A stretch of 64,000 nt of DNA from the NCBI GenBank assembly GCA_938092015.1, contig CALKOT010000056.1:35176-99175 (forward strand), in the 5' to 3' direction. Every line of letters begins with the position of its first letter. Within the stretch, counting starts at the first letter, position 1. Origin of the DNA: an uncultured Paracoccaceae bacterium (GTDB lineage Bacteria > Pseudomonadota > Alphaproteobacteria > Rhodobacterales > Rhodobacteraceae). Positions 7,484-14,886 of this stretch are shown here, piece by piece. The notes beneath the pieces were generated by a model. That model had not been told where the DNA came from, did not search any database, and worked only from the letters and a program-made list of their open reading frames with translations. The position numbers and the translations under genes were made by a program.

Positions 7484-8662
7484 ATGAGCGCCTTCAGCGA
7501 ATTCGCCGATGCGATGTCATCGACGGGCGTTAAACCCGTCGAGACTGCCGCCGACATGTCCCGCGTCGCCATCCTTGGCGGCGGCGACGATGCAAGGCTG
7601 CTGGCGGCGCTGTGTCTGGCTGAGGGCGCTGAGGTTACGCTGTTCTCAGCCTATGGCGCTGAGCTTGATGCGCTGAAATCAGGCGTCGCGGTCCACGGCG
7701 CCGGGCCAGTTGGGGCTTATCAGACGAACCGTGAGGATGCGCCGTCGATCCAAACGACGGCGGAATTGGACCGAGCAGTTGCTGGGGCTGAATTGATCTT
7801 CCTGACCGGCCCGATCCACAAGCAGCGCACCTATTCGATGGTTCTGGCCGATCATCTGTCAGACGGACAGGCGCTTGTACTGGCCCCCGGTAGGTCCATG
7901 GGCGCGCTAGAGGCCGCATGGCTGCTGCGCGTCGGCGGTTGCGAGGCGGATGTTACGCTAGTTGAGGTGCAGGCAGCGCCCTATTGGTTCACCACCGAAG
8001 GTGCGACGCTGCACTTGTCAGAGGCTGGCCCTGCGGTTGCGGCGACTTTGCCGAGCGGGCGGACGAGCGTCTTGACCGCCTTGTCGAAATACCTGCCGAA
8101 CATCGCACCAACAACCAGCACCCTCGCCAGCGGTTTCGCTGATGGGTCGGGGCTGGTTGAGGCGCCAGCGCTCCTCCTCGGTGGCGCAGCGATGTCTGAC
8201 GGTGGCCCAACGATCCCGATGGGCGGTGTGCCGCTTGAGGAAAACCAGTCCTTCCGCAACCTGATCGGCGACGACCAGCAGCGCGTTATCGAGCAAATGG
8301 CCGACGAGCGCCGCAAGGTCGCCTTCCGCTTCGGCGTCCGCGATCTGCCTTCGATCGATGAGTGGCTTGCGACCCATGCAGGCGCCGCCAGTGGTGATGG
8401 CCGTCGTCCCGTGCCCAGCCATGCTGAAGCAAAAAAGATCCTACGCGACGTTGCGATTGGCTCGCTGGAACCCCTCGTCTCCGCTGCCCGTGTCGCGGGG
8501 TGTGAGGTTCCGGTCACAAAATCGATGCTCCAAATGATCTCCGCCGCCTTGGGCGCGGACCTCGCGCCCGCTGGTCGTCGACTTGAGACCGTTGGCGTCA
8601 CCGCAGATGATCTGGATGATGCGCGCAAAGCGATGGATCGCATCGCGAAAGGAACCCGCTGA
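7484..8662 (+). CDS. Opine/nopaline-dehydrogenase-like NAD(P)-binding protein in BMC operon
   Basis: 392 residues. Residues 1-20 form a short, probably helical leader (SAFSEFADAM) followed by a spacer, which is the style of an encapsulation peptide. A Rossmann fold follows (RVAILGGGDDARLLAALCLAEG, then an LTGPIHKQRTYSMVL segment and LVLAPGRSMGALEAAWLL), and the second half is helical. The arrangement resembles the octopine/nopaline dehydrogenase family, which reduces imines of 2-oxo acids and amino acids or the reverse. The match is remote and I would not name a substrate. It is encoded between shell genes and the aldehyde dehydrogenase with only 6 bp before it and an overlap after it (TGATGG), so it is very likely part of the metabolosome. 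Confidence 0.65.
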   Translation: MSAFSEFADAMSSTGVKPVETAADMSRVAILGGGDDARLLAALCLAEGAEVTLFSAYGAELDALKSGVAVHGAGPVGAYQTNREDAPSIQTTAELDRAVAGAELIFLTGPIHKQRTYSMVLADHLSDGQALVLAPGRSMGALEAAWLLRVGGCEADVTLVEVQAAPYWFTTEGATLHLSEAGPAVAATLPSGRTSVLTALSKYLPNIAPTTSTLASGFADGSGLVEAPALLLGGAAMSDGGPTIPMGGVPLEENQSFRNLIGDDQQRVIEQMADERRKVAFRFGVRDLPSIDEWLATHAGAASGDGRRPVPSHAEAKKILRDVAIGSLEPLVSAARVAGCEVPVTKSMLQMISAALGADLAPAGRRLETVGVTADDLDDARKAMDRIAKGTR

Positions 8663-10038
8663 TGGACGCCGACCTTCTCTCCATCGCCGCCGCGCGACGG
8701 TCCGCCGAAAGCGCGTTTGAGGCCTATCAGAAATTCCTCGGCACTGACCCCAAACACGTCGACGCCATCGTCGACGCCATGGCCCGCGCGATTGATCCGG
8801 AATGCGCCCGCCTCGGCCAGATGGCGGTGGATGAGACCGGTTATGGCAACGCCGACCACAAGCGCATGAAGGATCTGATGAATGCGCGCGGCACAGCTGA
8901 CTGGCTGCGCGACATCACCACGCTGGGTATGCTCTGGCGTGATGACGCCGCCAAGATCGCGGCTATTGGAGAGCCGATGGGCGTCGTCGCCGCGTTGATC
9001 CCAGTGACGAACCCAACCTCCACCATCATCTTCAAGGTGCTGTCGGCGGTTAAGGCAGGCAACGCCATCGTCTGCGCCCCGCACCCGCGCGGTGTGAACT
9101 GTGGCAAGGAAGTCGTGCGCATCATGTCTGAAGTGGCCGAGCAGATGGGCGCGCCCAAGGGCCTGATCCAGTGCCTCGAAAGTGTGACCATTCAGGGCAC
9201 GGCAGAGCTGATGAAGCATCGCCGCACCTCCGTCGTCATGGCGACGGGCGGCCCTGCGATGGTCAAGGCGGCCTATTCGTCTGGCAAGCCAACGCTGGCC
9301 GTCGGCGCGGGCAACGTGCCCTGCTATGTCCACAAGTCGATGGCCAAGGAACTCGATGAGGTCGCCGAACAGATCGTCGCCTCCAAAGGCTTCGACTACG
9401 GCACCGCCTGCGTATCAGAGCAGGCCGTTATCGCCGACCCGGAAATCGCCCGCGAAATGCGCCATTCGCTGAAACTTGCAGGCGCGTACTTCTGCACCCC
9501 GGCTGAGGCGGATCGCCTCGCTAAGGTTATCTTCACCGGCAAGCAGGCGATGAACCCCGAAAGGGTTGGTCAGGCGCCGGAAGTTTTGGCTGAACTGGCC
9601 GGTTTCTCTGTTCCACCACGCACCAAGTGCCTCGTCTCGGAAGAAACAGAGATCGGCTGGCAGCGGCCCTTATCGGCGGAAAAATTGAACCCGGTCCTCG
9701 CTTTCTACGAAGCTAAAGACAGCGACCATGGCATTAAACTTGCCCAGTCCATCGCGCGGTTCGAAGGCTGGGGCCACTCATCTGTGGTGCACTCAAATGA
9801 CCCTGAGATTGTCGCGAAATTCTCGACCATCCCGACGGGCCGGGTTCTGGTGAACACCCCCGCCATCATGGGCGGCGCAGGCTATTGCACCGATTTGGAG
9901 CCGAGCTTCATGCTGGGCACCGGCACATGGTCCGGATCCATCACATCCGACAACGTCACCGCTCTGCACCTGATCAACATCAAGCGCGTGGCCTACGCGA
10001 ACCGCCCCTGGCGCGACATTTATGAGGAATACGGCTGA
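8662..10038 (+). CDS. CoA-acylating aldehyde dehydrogenase (BMC signature enzyme)
   Basis: 458 residues. It belongs to the EutE/PduP-type acylating aldehyde dehydrogenases, which convert an aldehyde, CoA and NAD+ to acyl-CoA and NADH. The nucleotide-binding core is clear (IPVTNPTSTIIFKVLSAVKAGNAIV, MATGGPAMVKAAYSSGKP, GAGNVPCYV), and the catalytic cysteine is in DYGTACVSEQAVI. The C-terminal half has HSSVVHSND and GGAGYCTDLEPSFMLGTGTWSGS. Related sulfoacetaldehyde and acetaldehyde enzymes share this pattern. No long N- or C-terminal extension is present, so if it is encapsulated the signal must be the short N-terminal helix. It overlaps both neighbours (TGATG). An aldehyde intermediate is therefore the likely reason for the shell. 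Confidence 0.93.
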   Translation: MDADLLSIAAARRSAESAFEAYQKFLGTDPKHVDAIVDAMARAIDPECARLGQMAVDETGYGNADHKRMKDLMNARGTADWLRDITTLGMLWRDDAAKIAAIGEPMGVVAALIPVTNPTSTIIFKVLSAVKAGNAIVCAPHPRGVNCGKEVVRIMSEVAEQMGAPKGLIQCLESVTIQGTAELMKHRRTSVVMATGGPAMVKAAYSSGKPTLAVGAGNVPCYVHKSMAKELDEVAEQIVASKGFDYGTACVSEQAVIADPEIAREMRHSLKLAGAYFCTPAEADRLAKVIFTGKQAMNPERVGQAPEVLAELAGFSVPPRTKCLVSEETEIGWQRPLSAEKLNPVLAFYEAKDSDHGIKLAQSIARFEGWGHSSVVHSNDPEIVAKFSTIPTGRVLVNTPAIMGGAGYCTDLEPSFMLGTGTWSGSITSDNVTALHLINIKRVAYANRPWRDIYEEYG

Positions 10039-10658
10039 TGAGCACCACCATCCGCGCCCTGATGCAGATCGACAATCTGCAACCGAAATTCGCCGCCTAT
10101 AACGGCGCGACCGTCCAGGGGTCTGTCCCCATGTCGGGCGACACTGTGCTGATCGGCGAACTTGCCCCCGGCAATGGCGTTTTCTCGCTGATCGACCGGG
10201 CGTTAAAGGCGTCTTCGGTCGAAACCACGACGCAGATGGTGGAGCGTGAGTTCGGCTTCTTCATCCTCCGCTCCCGTTCCAACGCAGAGGTCAGCGCCGC
10301 CCGCGATGCGATCCTTGACGAGCTTGGCGCCTCTATGGCCGACCGGACGAAGCCAAAGCTGGCCTCAACCCAGATCATTACTTCAGTTGAGCCCTTTCAG
10401 GCGCAGCTACTGAACAAGTGGCGCAAAGGCTCCCTCCTGATCCCCGGTCAGACGCTGGGCATTCTGGAATGTGAGCCTGCCGCCTATATCTCCATCGCTG
10501 CGAACGAGGCGGAAAAATCCGCTGAGATCGATATCGTCGAGGTCCGCGCCGTGGGTCGGTTTGGCCGCCTGTTCATTTCCGGCACCGAAAACTCCGTCCA
10601 AACCGCCATCGCCGCAGCGACCAAAGCGATTGAGGCTGTCGACGGGACCGTCCGCTGA
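10038..10658 (+). CDS. BMC-T trimeric shell protein (two tandem BMC domains)
   Basis: 206 residues, about twice a BMC-H. The first domain runs to about residue 100 (RALMQIDNLQPKFAAYNGAT, GVFSLIDRALKASSV, FFILRSRSNAEVSAARDAIL) and the second from about residue 115 (IITSVEPFQAQLLNKWRKGS, LGILECEPAAYISIAANEAE, VRAVGRFGRLFISGTENSV, ATKAIEA). Two fused BMC domains form pseudohexameric trimers, often with a larger and sometimes gated pore that lets cofactors or bulky metabolites pass. It lies between the aldehyde dehydrogenase and the malate-dehydrogenase-like gene and overlaps both. Confidence 0.9.
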   Translation: MSTTIRALMQIDNLQPKFAAYNGATVQGSVPMSGDTVLIGELAPGNGVFSLIDRALKASSVETTTQMVEREFGFFILRSRSNAEVSAARDAILDELGASMADRTKPKLASTQIITSVEPFQAQLLNKWRKGSLLIPGQTLGILECEPAAYISIAANEAEKSAEIDIVEVRAVGRFGRLFISGTENSVQTAIAAATKAIEAVDGTVR

Positions 10659-11836
10659 TGGCCCGCGTCGTCGGTGCAGAACATATCGAAGAGGTGCGCG
10701 CCAAGGGCCTGCGCCATTTCGAACTACTGCCCGGCGACATCGTCACGTCCTTGGCGGAAGAGGCCGCCAGCCGCCTCAGCATCAAACTGATCGAGGGCCC
10801 GATTGAACGGCCGACGCCCCATCGCACCGACGGCGCTACGATGGCCCGCCGCGCAATGTATCGCCGCGCCGCTCGCTGGGTTGCGCCCTCTGCGGCGCCA
10901 CGGACAGAGGCGCGCCGCCTAAAAAAACTCGCGCTGATCGGCGCAGGTGGGGTAGGTGGCAACATCGCCCATCTCGCCGCGAACCAAGACATCGCCGATG
11001 AGATCGCCCTGATCGACATTGCGCCGGGCCTAGCGTCATCGACGGCGCTGGACCTGCTGCACGCCTCCGGCGTCACCCGTTCCAGCGCCCGCATCAACGG
11101 CGGCGAAGACCTGAACGCCGTCGCAGGCGCCGATGTCGTCGTCGTTACAGCAGGCCGCGCCCGCACACCGGGCATGACCCGCGCCGACCTGATCACGGTA
11201 AACCGTAAGGTAATCTGCGCCGCTGCCGAGGCTATCAAATCCCAGGCCCCGAACGCTGTCGTCATCGTCGTCACCAATCCGCTGGATGAGATGACGGTGG
11301 AAATGTTGCAGGCGACGGGTTTTCCCCGCGAGCAGGTCCTTGGCATGGCCGGAACGCTGGACAGCAGCCGCTTTCGCTATTCTCTCGCCAAAGCGGTAGG
11401 GGTTGAGGCGCGGGATGTTGAGGCGATTACCCTTGGCTCACACGGCGACGAAATGGCGCCAATCACCTCGCTTGCGCGTATCAAGGGCAGGGCGCTTGAG
11501 GCGTTTCTGACAACCGATCAGATTGAGGCTTGTCGCAAGGACGCGGTCACTGGCGGCGGTCAGGTCGTGGCGCTGAAGAAAACCGGCTCAGCCACAATCG
11601 CGCCAGCCCATTCTTCGTTGGAGCTGATCGACCACATTCGCGGCGCCCGTACCGGTTCTGTACCTGTATCGGTGATGCTGGAAGGCGAATACGGCATCGC
11701 CGGCGTCGTCCTCGGTGTGCCTTGCCATCTGGGCCAACGTGGCCTCGTTTCGGTTGAGAACCTGCGCCTGACCGAAGCCGAAAGCACAGCGCTGAAAGCT
11801 GCGGCAGAGGCTATCCGCACCCGGCTCGCCTCATGA
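10658..11836 (+). CDS. Malate/lactate-dehydrogenase-like enzyme with BMC-type N-terminal extension
   Basis: 392 residues, about 85 more than a normal LDH/MDH. The extra N-terminus (residues 1-87) has a segment GDIVTSLAEEAASRLSIKL that resembles the short V/IT-LA-E-A---GI- modules found on microcompartment proteins, then a basic linker. From residue 90 the enzyme is canonical: LALIGAGGVGGNIAHLAA, VVVVTAGRARTPGMTRADL, VVTNPLDEM, GTLDSSRFRYSLA, and the catalytic histidine in LGSHGDEMAPI. The arginine in GRARTPGM sits where malate dehydrogenases have theirs, so a dicarboxylic 2-oxo acid substrate is more likely than pyruvate. Inside a shell it could re-oxidise NADH made by the aldehyde dehydrogenase. 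ATG overlaps the BMC-T stop (TGATGG). Confidence 0.83.
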   Translation: MARVVGAEHIEEVRAKGLRHFELLPGDIVTSLAEEAASRLSIKLIEGPIERPTPHRTDGATMARRAMYRRAARWVAPSAAPRTEARRLKKLALIGAGGVGGNIAHLAANQDIADEIALIDIAPGLASSTALDLLHASGVTRSSARINGGEDLNAVAGADVVVVTAGRARTPGMTRADLITVNRKVICAAAEAIKSQAPNAVVIVVTNPLDEMTVEMLQATGFPREQVLGMAGTLDSSRFRYSLAKAVGVEARDVEAITLGSHGDEMAPITSLARIKGRALEAFLTTDQIEACRKDAVTGGGQVVALKKTGSATIAPAHSSLELIDHIRGARTGSVPVSVMLEGEYGIAGVVLGVPCHLGQRGLVSVENLRLTEAESTALKAAAEAIRTRLAS

Positions 11837-12243
11837 CGCTGATAACTCACAAATCTGGTGGACGCCTCGAAGATGTCGGCAGTTATTCGCGCGCCAAACG
11901 GGTCGGGCCGTTTGTATTTGTGGCGGGTACAACGGCGATTGAGCCTTCGGGCAAACTCCATGCCCCAAACGACGCCTATGCCCAATCAGTCTACATCCTG
12001 GGACGTATTGAAGACGCGCTAAAGGCCGTCGGCGCCGACCTGAGACACGTCGTCCGCACCCGCGCCTATGTCACCAGCCTGAAAGATCACGGGCCGGGTT
12101 TTGTGCGTGCGCATGGCGAAGTTTTCCGGGGCATTGACCCCGTCACATGCGGCATTGAATGCGGCCTGAATCAGCCCGGTATGGTGGTTGAGGTTGAGGC
12201 GGACGCCGTCATCCACGATGAAAACGGCGATATTCAGTTCTAG
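11833..12243 (+). CDS. RidA/YjgF/RutC-family protein in BMC operon
   Basis: 136 residues. The RidA trimer fold is recognisable: GSYSRAKRVGPFVFVAGTTAI, LGRIEDALKAVGADLRHVVRTRAYVTSLKD, AHGEVFRGIDP and a final VVEVEADAVI strand. RidA proteins hydrolyse reactive enamine or imine intermediates to ketones and ammonia. The usual catalytic arginine, in P-R-S-V-V of canonical members, appears to be missing: the segment here reads DPVTCGIECGLNQPGM. So it is a divergent subgroup, perhaps acting on a different imine or amide. The start overlaps the dehydrogenase gene by 4 bases (ATGA). It closes the BMC operon. Its presence suggests that an imine or enamine forms in the pathway. Confidence 0.85.
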   Translation: MTLITHKSGGRLEDVGSYSRAKRVGPFVFVAGTTAIEPSGKLHAPNDAYAQSVYILGRIEDALKAVGADLRHVVRTRAYVTSLKDHGPGFVRAHGEVFRGIDPVTCGIECGLNQPGMVVEVEADAVIHDENGDIQF

Positions 12244-12329
12244 AGTTTGGCCCTGAAAATCGGGGGGAAACGGGAACGAGTTGTGGCGATTCATGCGAGT
12301 ACTTAATGAAATCAATAACTTAGGTGTGA

Positions 12330-12343
12330 TTTCACATGTGAAA
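12330..12343. repeat. Palindrome TTTCACATGTGAAA (site 2 of 4)
   Basis: Perfect 14-bp palindrome in the convergent gap after the BMC operon. Identical to the site at 36772-36785, and the same as sites 1 and 4 apart from the two central bases. Confidence 0.6.
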
Positions 12344-12354
12344 GGAATTTGTTT

Positions 12355-12386
12355 CTTCCGCGCCTGAGCAGTCTCAGGCGCGGAAG
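12355..12386. terminator. Strong hairpin between convergent genes
   Basis: Perfect 14-bp stem CTTCCGCGCCTGAG (12355-12368) and CTCAGGCGCGGAAG (12373-12386) with loop CAGT. It lies between the ends of the BMC operon and the glyoxalase gene. No clear U-tract on either strand, so bidirectional termination or transcript-end protection is an inference. Confidence 0.5.
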
Positions 12387-12413
12387 GTGATGGCCTACGA
12401 TCAGACCGCCAGC

Positions 12414-12857
12414 CTACCAGCTGCCAGTATTCTTCATGGATGCCCAAGGTTCTTGCTTAGGAAGTGGTTCACCTTCCTGAATCAGCTCAATCGAGACATC
12501 ATCAGGCGATTTGATAAACGCCATCCACCCGTCGCGCGGCGGACGATTGATCGTCACGCCCTTGTCCATCAGGTCCTGGCAAACCGCGTAGATATCATCA
12601 ACTTTGTAGGCCAGATGACCCCAACTGCGGCCGGTCTGATAATCCTCTTCCGAGCCCCAGTTATACGTCAGCTCAAGCTCTGGCGCGCGGGTTTCCTTGG
12701 CGCTTTCCGCATCCTGCGGGGCGGCGAGGAATACCAAGGTGAACTTGCCCTCAGGCCGATCGACGCGGCGGATTTCTTCCAGGCCGAACTTCGTGCAATA
12801 AAAATCCAGTGAAGCGTCCAGATCTTTGACGCGAACCATCGTGTGAACGTAGCGCAT
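12414..12857 (-). CDS. Glyoxalase/VOC-family protein (lactoylglutathione-lyase-like)
   Basis: 147 residues from an ATG at 12857 with a good RBS (GGAGA). An upstream in-frame start would add 17 residues, but that stretch looks non-coding. The VOC fold is clear: YVHTMVRVKDLDASLDFYCTKFG, LELTYNW, GHLAYKVDDIYAVCQDLMDKGV and DVSIELIQ. Likely metal ligands are the histidine in YVHTM, the glutamate in LELTYN, the histidine in GHLAYKV and the glutamate in SIELIQ, as in glyoxalase I. The enzyme would isomerise the hemithioacetal of methylglyoxal or a related 2-oxoaldehyde and glutathione. A glutathione S-transferase is encoded nearby at 14173. It may protect from aldehydes but need not be part of the BMC pathway. 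Confidence 0.88.
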   Translation of the reverse strand: MRYVHTMVRVKDLDASLDFYCTKFGLEEIRRVDRPEGKFTLVFLAAPQDAESAKETRAPELELTYNWGSEEDYQTGRSWGHLAYKVDDIYAVCQDLMDKGVTINRPPRDGWMAFIKSPDDVSIELIQEGEPLPKQEPWASMKNTGSW

Positions 12858-13006
12858 GAGTGTCTCCTTCAGGGCTGTTCCCCAATATATGCCGCTCGCC
12901 AGCGCCAATAGTCAAAGGGGGCTTACGTGAGGGCGAAGAGAATTTGTTTGTGGCGCAGGGGCGCAGCGACCAGATAGGTTTGAGACAAATACAGGAGACG
13001 CCCCCA

Positions 13007-14176
13007 ATGCCCGGACCCCTGACAGGAGTACGCATTCTCGATCTGACCGCCGTGATCTCAGGGCCGTCGGCGACCATGTTGCTGGCCGATCAGGGCGCTG
13101 ATGTTATCAAGGTTGAAAACCCTGAGGCCGGGGATCTGACCCGCTATGTCTCTACCCGCCGGGGCGGGTTTACAGCAGCGTTCGTGAACAACAACCGGAA
13201 CAAGCGATCCTTGGGTCTGAACCTGAAGGACCCCAAGGCTATGGAGGCGCTGAAGGCGCTTGCCAAAACCTGCGACGTCGTCGTCCAGAACTTCCGCCCC
13301 GGCGTGGTTGACCGTCTTGGCATCGGCGAAGCGGCGATGCGTGAGGTGAAACCGGACATCATCTACGTCTCGATCAGCGGCTTTGGCGAAGGTGGGCCTT
13401 ACGCCCAAAAGCCGGTCTATGATCCGCTAGTGCAGGCACTGTCCGGCCTGACCACAGTGCAGGCAGGCAATGACGAAGACCGCCCGCGCCTGATCCGCAC
13501 CATTGTCCCGGACAAACTGACCGGCATGGCGGCGGCGCAGGCGATCACGGCGGCGTTGTTCCATCACGCCAAGACTGGCGAAGGGCAGCATGTGAAGGTC
13601 AACATGCTGGATACGATCCTCGCCTTCCTCTGGGGTTCCGACATGGGCGGGCATACGTTTGTCGGCGATGAACTGCCGAAGGAAACGGCGCAAAGCTTTA
13701 TCGATCTCGTTTATGAGACCCAGACCGACTTCATCACTGTGGCCGTCAACAACGACAAGCAATGGCGCAACCTGATCCGCGCTTTCGACAAGCAGGAGTG
13801 GCTGGAAGACCCCCGCTTCGCAACCCCGCAGGCCCGGTCTGAGAACATCAATATCCGCCTTGGTTTGATTCAAGAGGTGCTGCTTACCAACACCGCCGAA
13901 CACTGGCTGGCGCATCTTGACGCGAACGATGTGCCTTGCGCGCCCGTCCTGACAAGGCGCGAAGCGATCCGGCATCCGCAGGTCGAGGCAAATGAGACGG
14001 TGGTTTACTCCGAGCACCCAGAGGCTGGGCGCCTCCGCCAGTCACGCCCCGCAGCTACCTTCTCGGAAACGCCAACAGACATCCGCATGACGGCGCCTTC
14101 AATGGCGCAGCACAACGCTGAAATCCTGTGTGAAGCAGGCCTTAGCGAAGAAGATATCAAAGGACTGATCCCATGA
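13007..14176 (+). CDS. Class III CoA-transferase (CaiB/BaiF family)
   Basis: 389 residues from ATG 13007, 7 bases after AGGAG. A longer in-frame ORF reaches upstream, but the family starts at MPGPLTGVRILDLT. The N-terminal pattern (VISGPSATMLLADQGADVIKVENPEAGD) and the catalytic aspartate region (MLDTILAFLW) identify the family. These enzymes exchange CoA between an acyl-CoA and a free carboxylic acid such as carnitine, oxalate, formate or a dicarboxylate. It is the first gene of a four-gene operon and overlaps the GST gene by 4 bases (ATGA). The company of tartrate-dehydrogenase and enolase-superfamily genes suggests a hydroxy- or dicarboxylic acid substrate. Confidence 0.92.
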   Translation: MPGPLTGVRILDLTAVISGPSATMLLADQGADVIKVENPEAGDLTRYVSTRRGGFTAAFVNNNRNKRSLGLNLKDPKAMEALKALAKTCDVVVQNFRPGVVDRLGIGEAAMREVKPDIIYVSISGFGEGGPYAQKPVYDPLVQALSGLTTVQAGNDEDRPRLIRTIVPDKLTGMAAAQAITAALFHHAKTGEGQHVKVNMLDTILAFLWGSDMGGHTFVGDELPKETAQSFIDLVYETQTDFITVAVNNDKQWRNLIRAFDKQEWLEDPRFATPQARSENINIRLGLIQEVLLTNTAEHWLAHLDANDVPCAPVLTRREAIRHPQVEANETVVYSEHPEAGRLRQSRPAATFSETPTDIRMTAPSMAQHNAEILCEAGLSEEDIKGLIP

Positions 14177-14862
14177 TCGACTTTTATTACTGGCCAACGC
14201 CGAATGGCTGGAAGGTCTCTATTCTGCTAGAGGAGCTGGGACTGCCCTATACGATGCACACAGTGAACATCGGTAAGGGCGATCAGTTCAAACCCGAATT
14301 TCTGAAAATCTCTCCCAACAACCGGATGCCCGCCATTGTCGACTATGATGTGGAAGGCGAGCCTGTCAGCGTGTTCGAGAGCGGCGCGATCATGTTCTAC
14401 CTCGCGGAAAAGACGGGGCGCTTCATGTCACCTGATCCGATCGAGCGAAAGGAAACGTTGGAATGGCTGTTCTGGCAGACCGGCAATCAGGGGCCGATGG
14501 CGGGGCAGTACAGCCATTTCTACAACTATGCGCCCGATGAGGTGAACAAGAAGGGTTACGCCTTTGATCGCTATCGCAGCCAGACTTACCACATGATCTC
14601 TGTCCTCGAAAAACGACTTGAGGGGCGTGATTGGATTGTGGGCGATGAGTATTCCATTGCTGACATGATCGCCTGGCCCTGGGTGTTGATCTCCAAGGCT
14701 GTGAACATGCCTTTGGATGATCACCCGAATGTTTCTGCATGGCGGGGGCGAATCAAGGAACGGCCTGCGGTGCAGCGAGGTGTTTCTCTTGGGAAAGAGG
14801 ATCGCCCACCGCAAAAACAACACACCGAAGAAGCCCGCAAAATTCTTTTTGAACAGAAATAA
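14173..14862 (+). CDS. Glutathione S-transferase (YfcG/Ure2p-like)
   Basis: 229 residues. The thioredoxin-like N-terminal domain (YYWPTPNGWKVSILLEELGLPY, NNRMPAIVDYD, VFESGAIMFYLAEKTG) is followed by a helical domain (WLFWQTGNQGPMAGQ, IVGDEYSIADMIAWPWV). TPNGWK and the WQ--GQGPM-like segment match the YfcG/Ure2p disulfide-oxidoreductase type, which uses glutathione for redox rather than conjugation. It overlaps the CoA-transferase gene by 4 bases and is followed by the tartrate-dehydrogenase gene after 24 bp. Confidence 0.92.
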   Translation: MIDFYYWPTPNGWKVSILLEELGLPYTMHTVNIGKGDQFKPEFLKISPNNRMPAIVDYDVEGEPVSVFESGAIMFYLAEKTGRFMSPDPIERKETLEWLFWQTGNQGPMAGQYSHFYNYAPDEVNKKGYAFDRYRSQTYHMISVLEKRLEGRDWIVGDEYSIADMIAWPWVLISKAVNMPLDDHPNVSAWRGRIKERPAVQRGVSLGKEDRPPQKQHTEEARKILFEQK

Positions 14863-14886
14863 TCCGCAAGTAAGGCAACCAATATC

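Noticed and set aside
7981..9333. Long ORF on the minus strand opposite the BMC enzymes
   Set aside because: 450-codon frame is a shadow of high-GC codon bias in the plus-strand genes; its translation has no family resemblance and lies wholly under well-identified genes.
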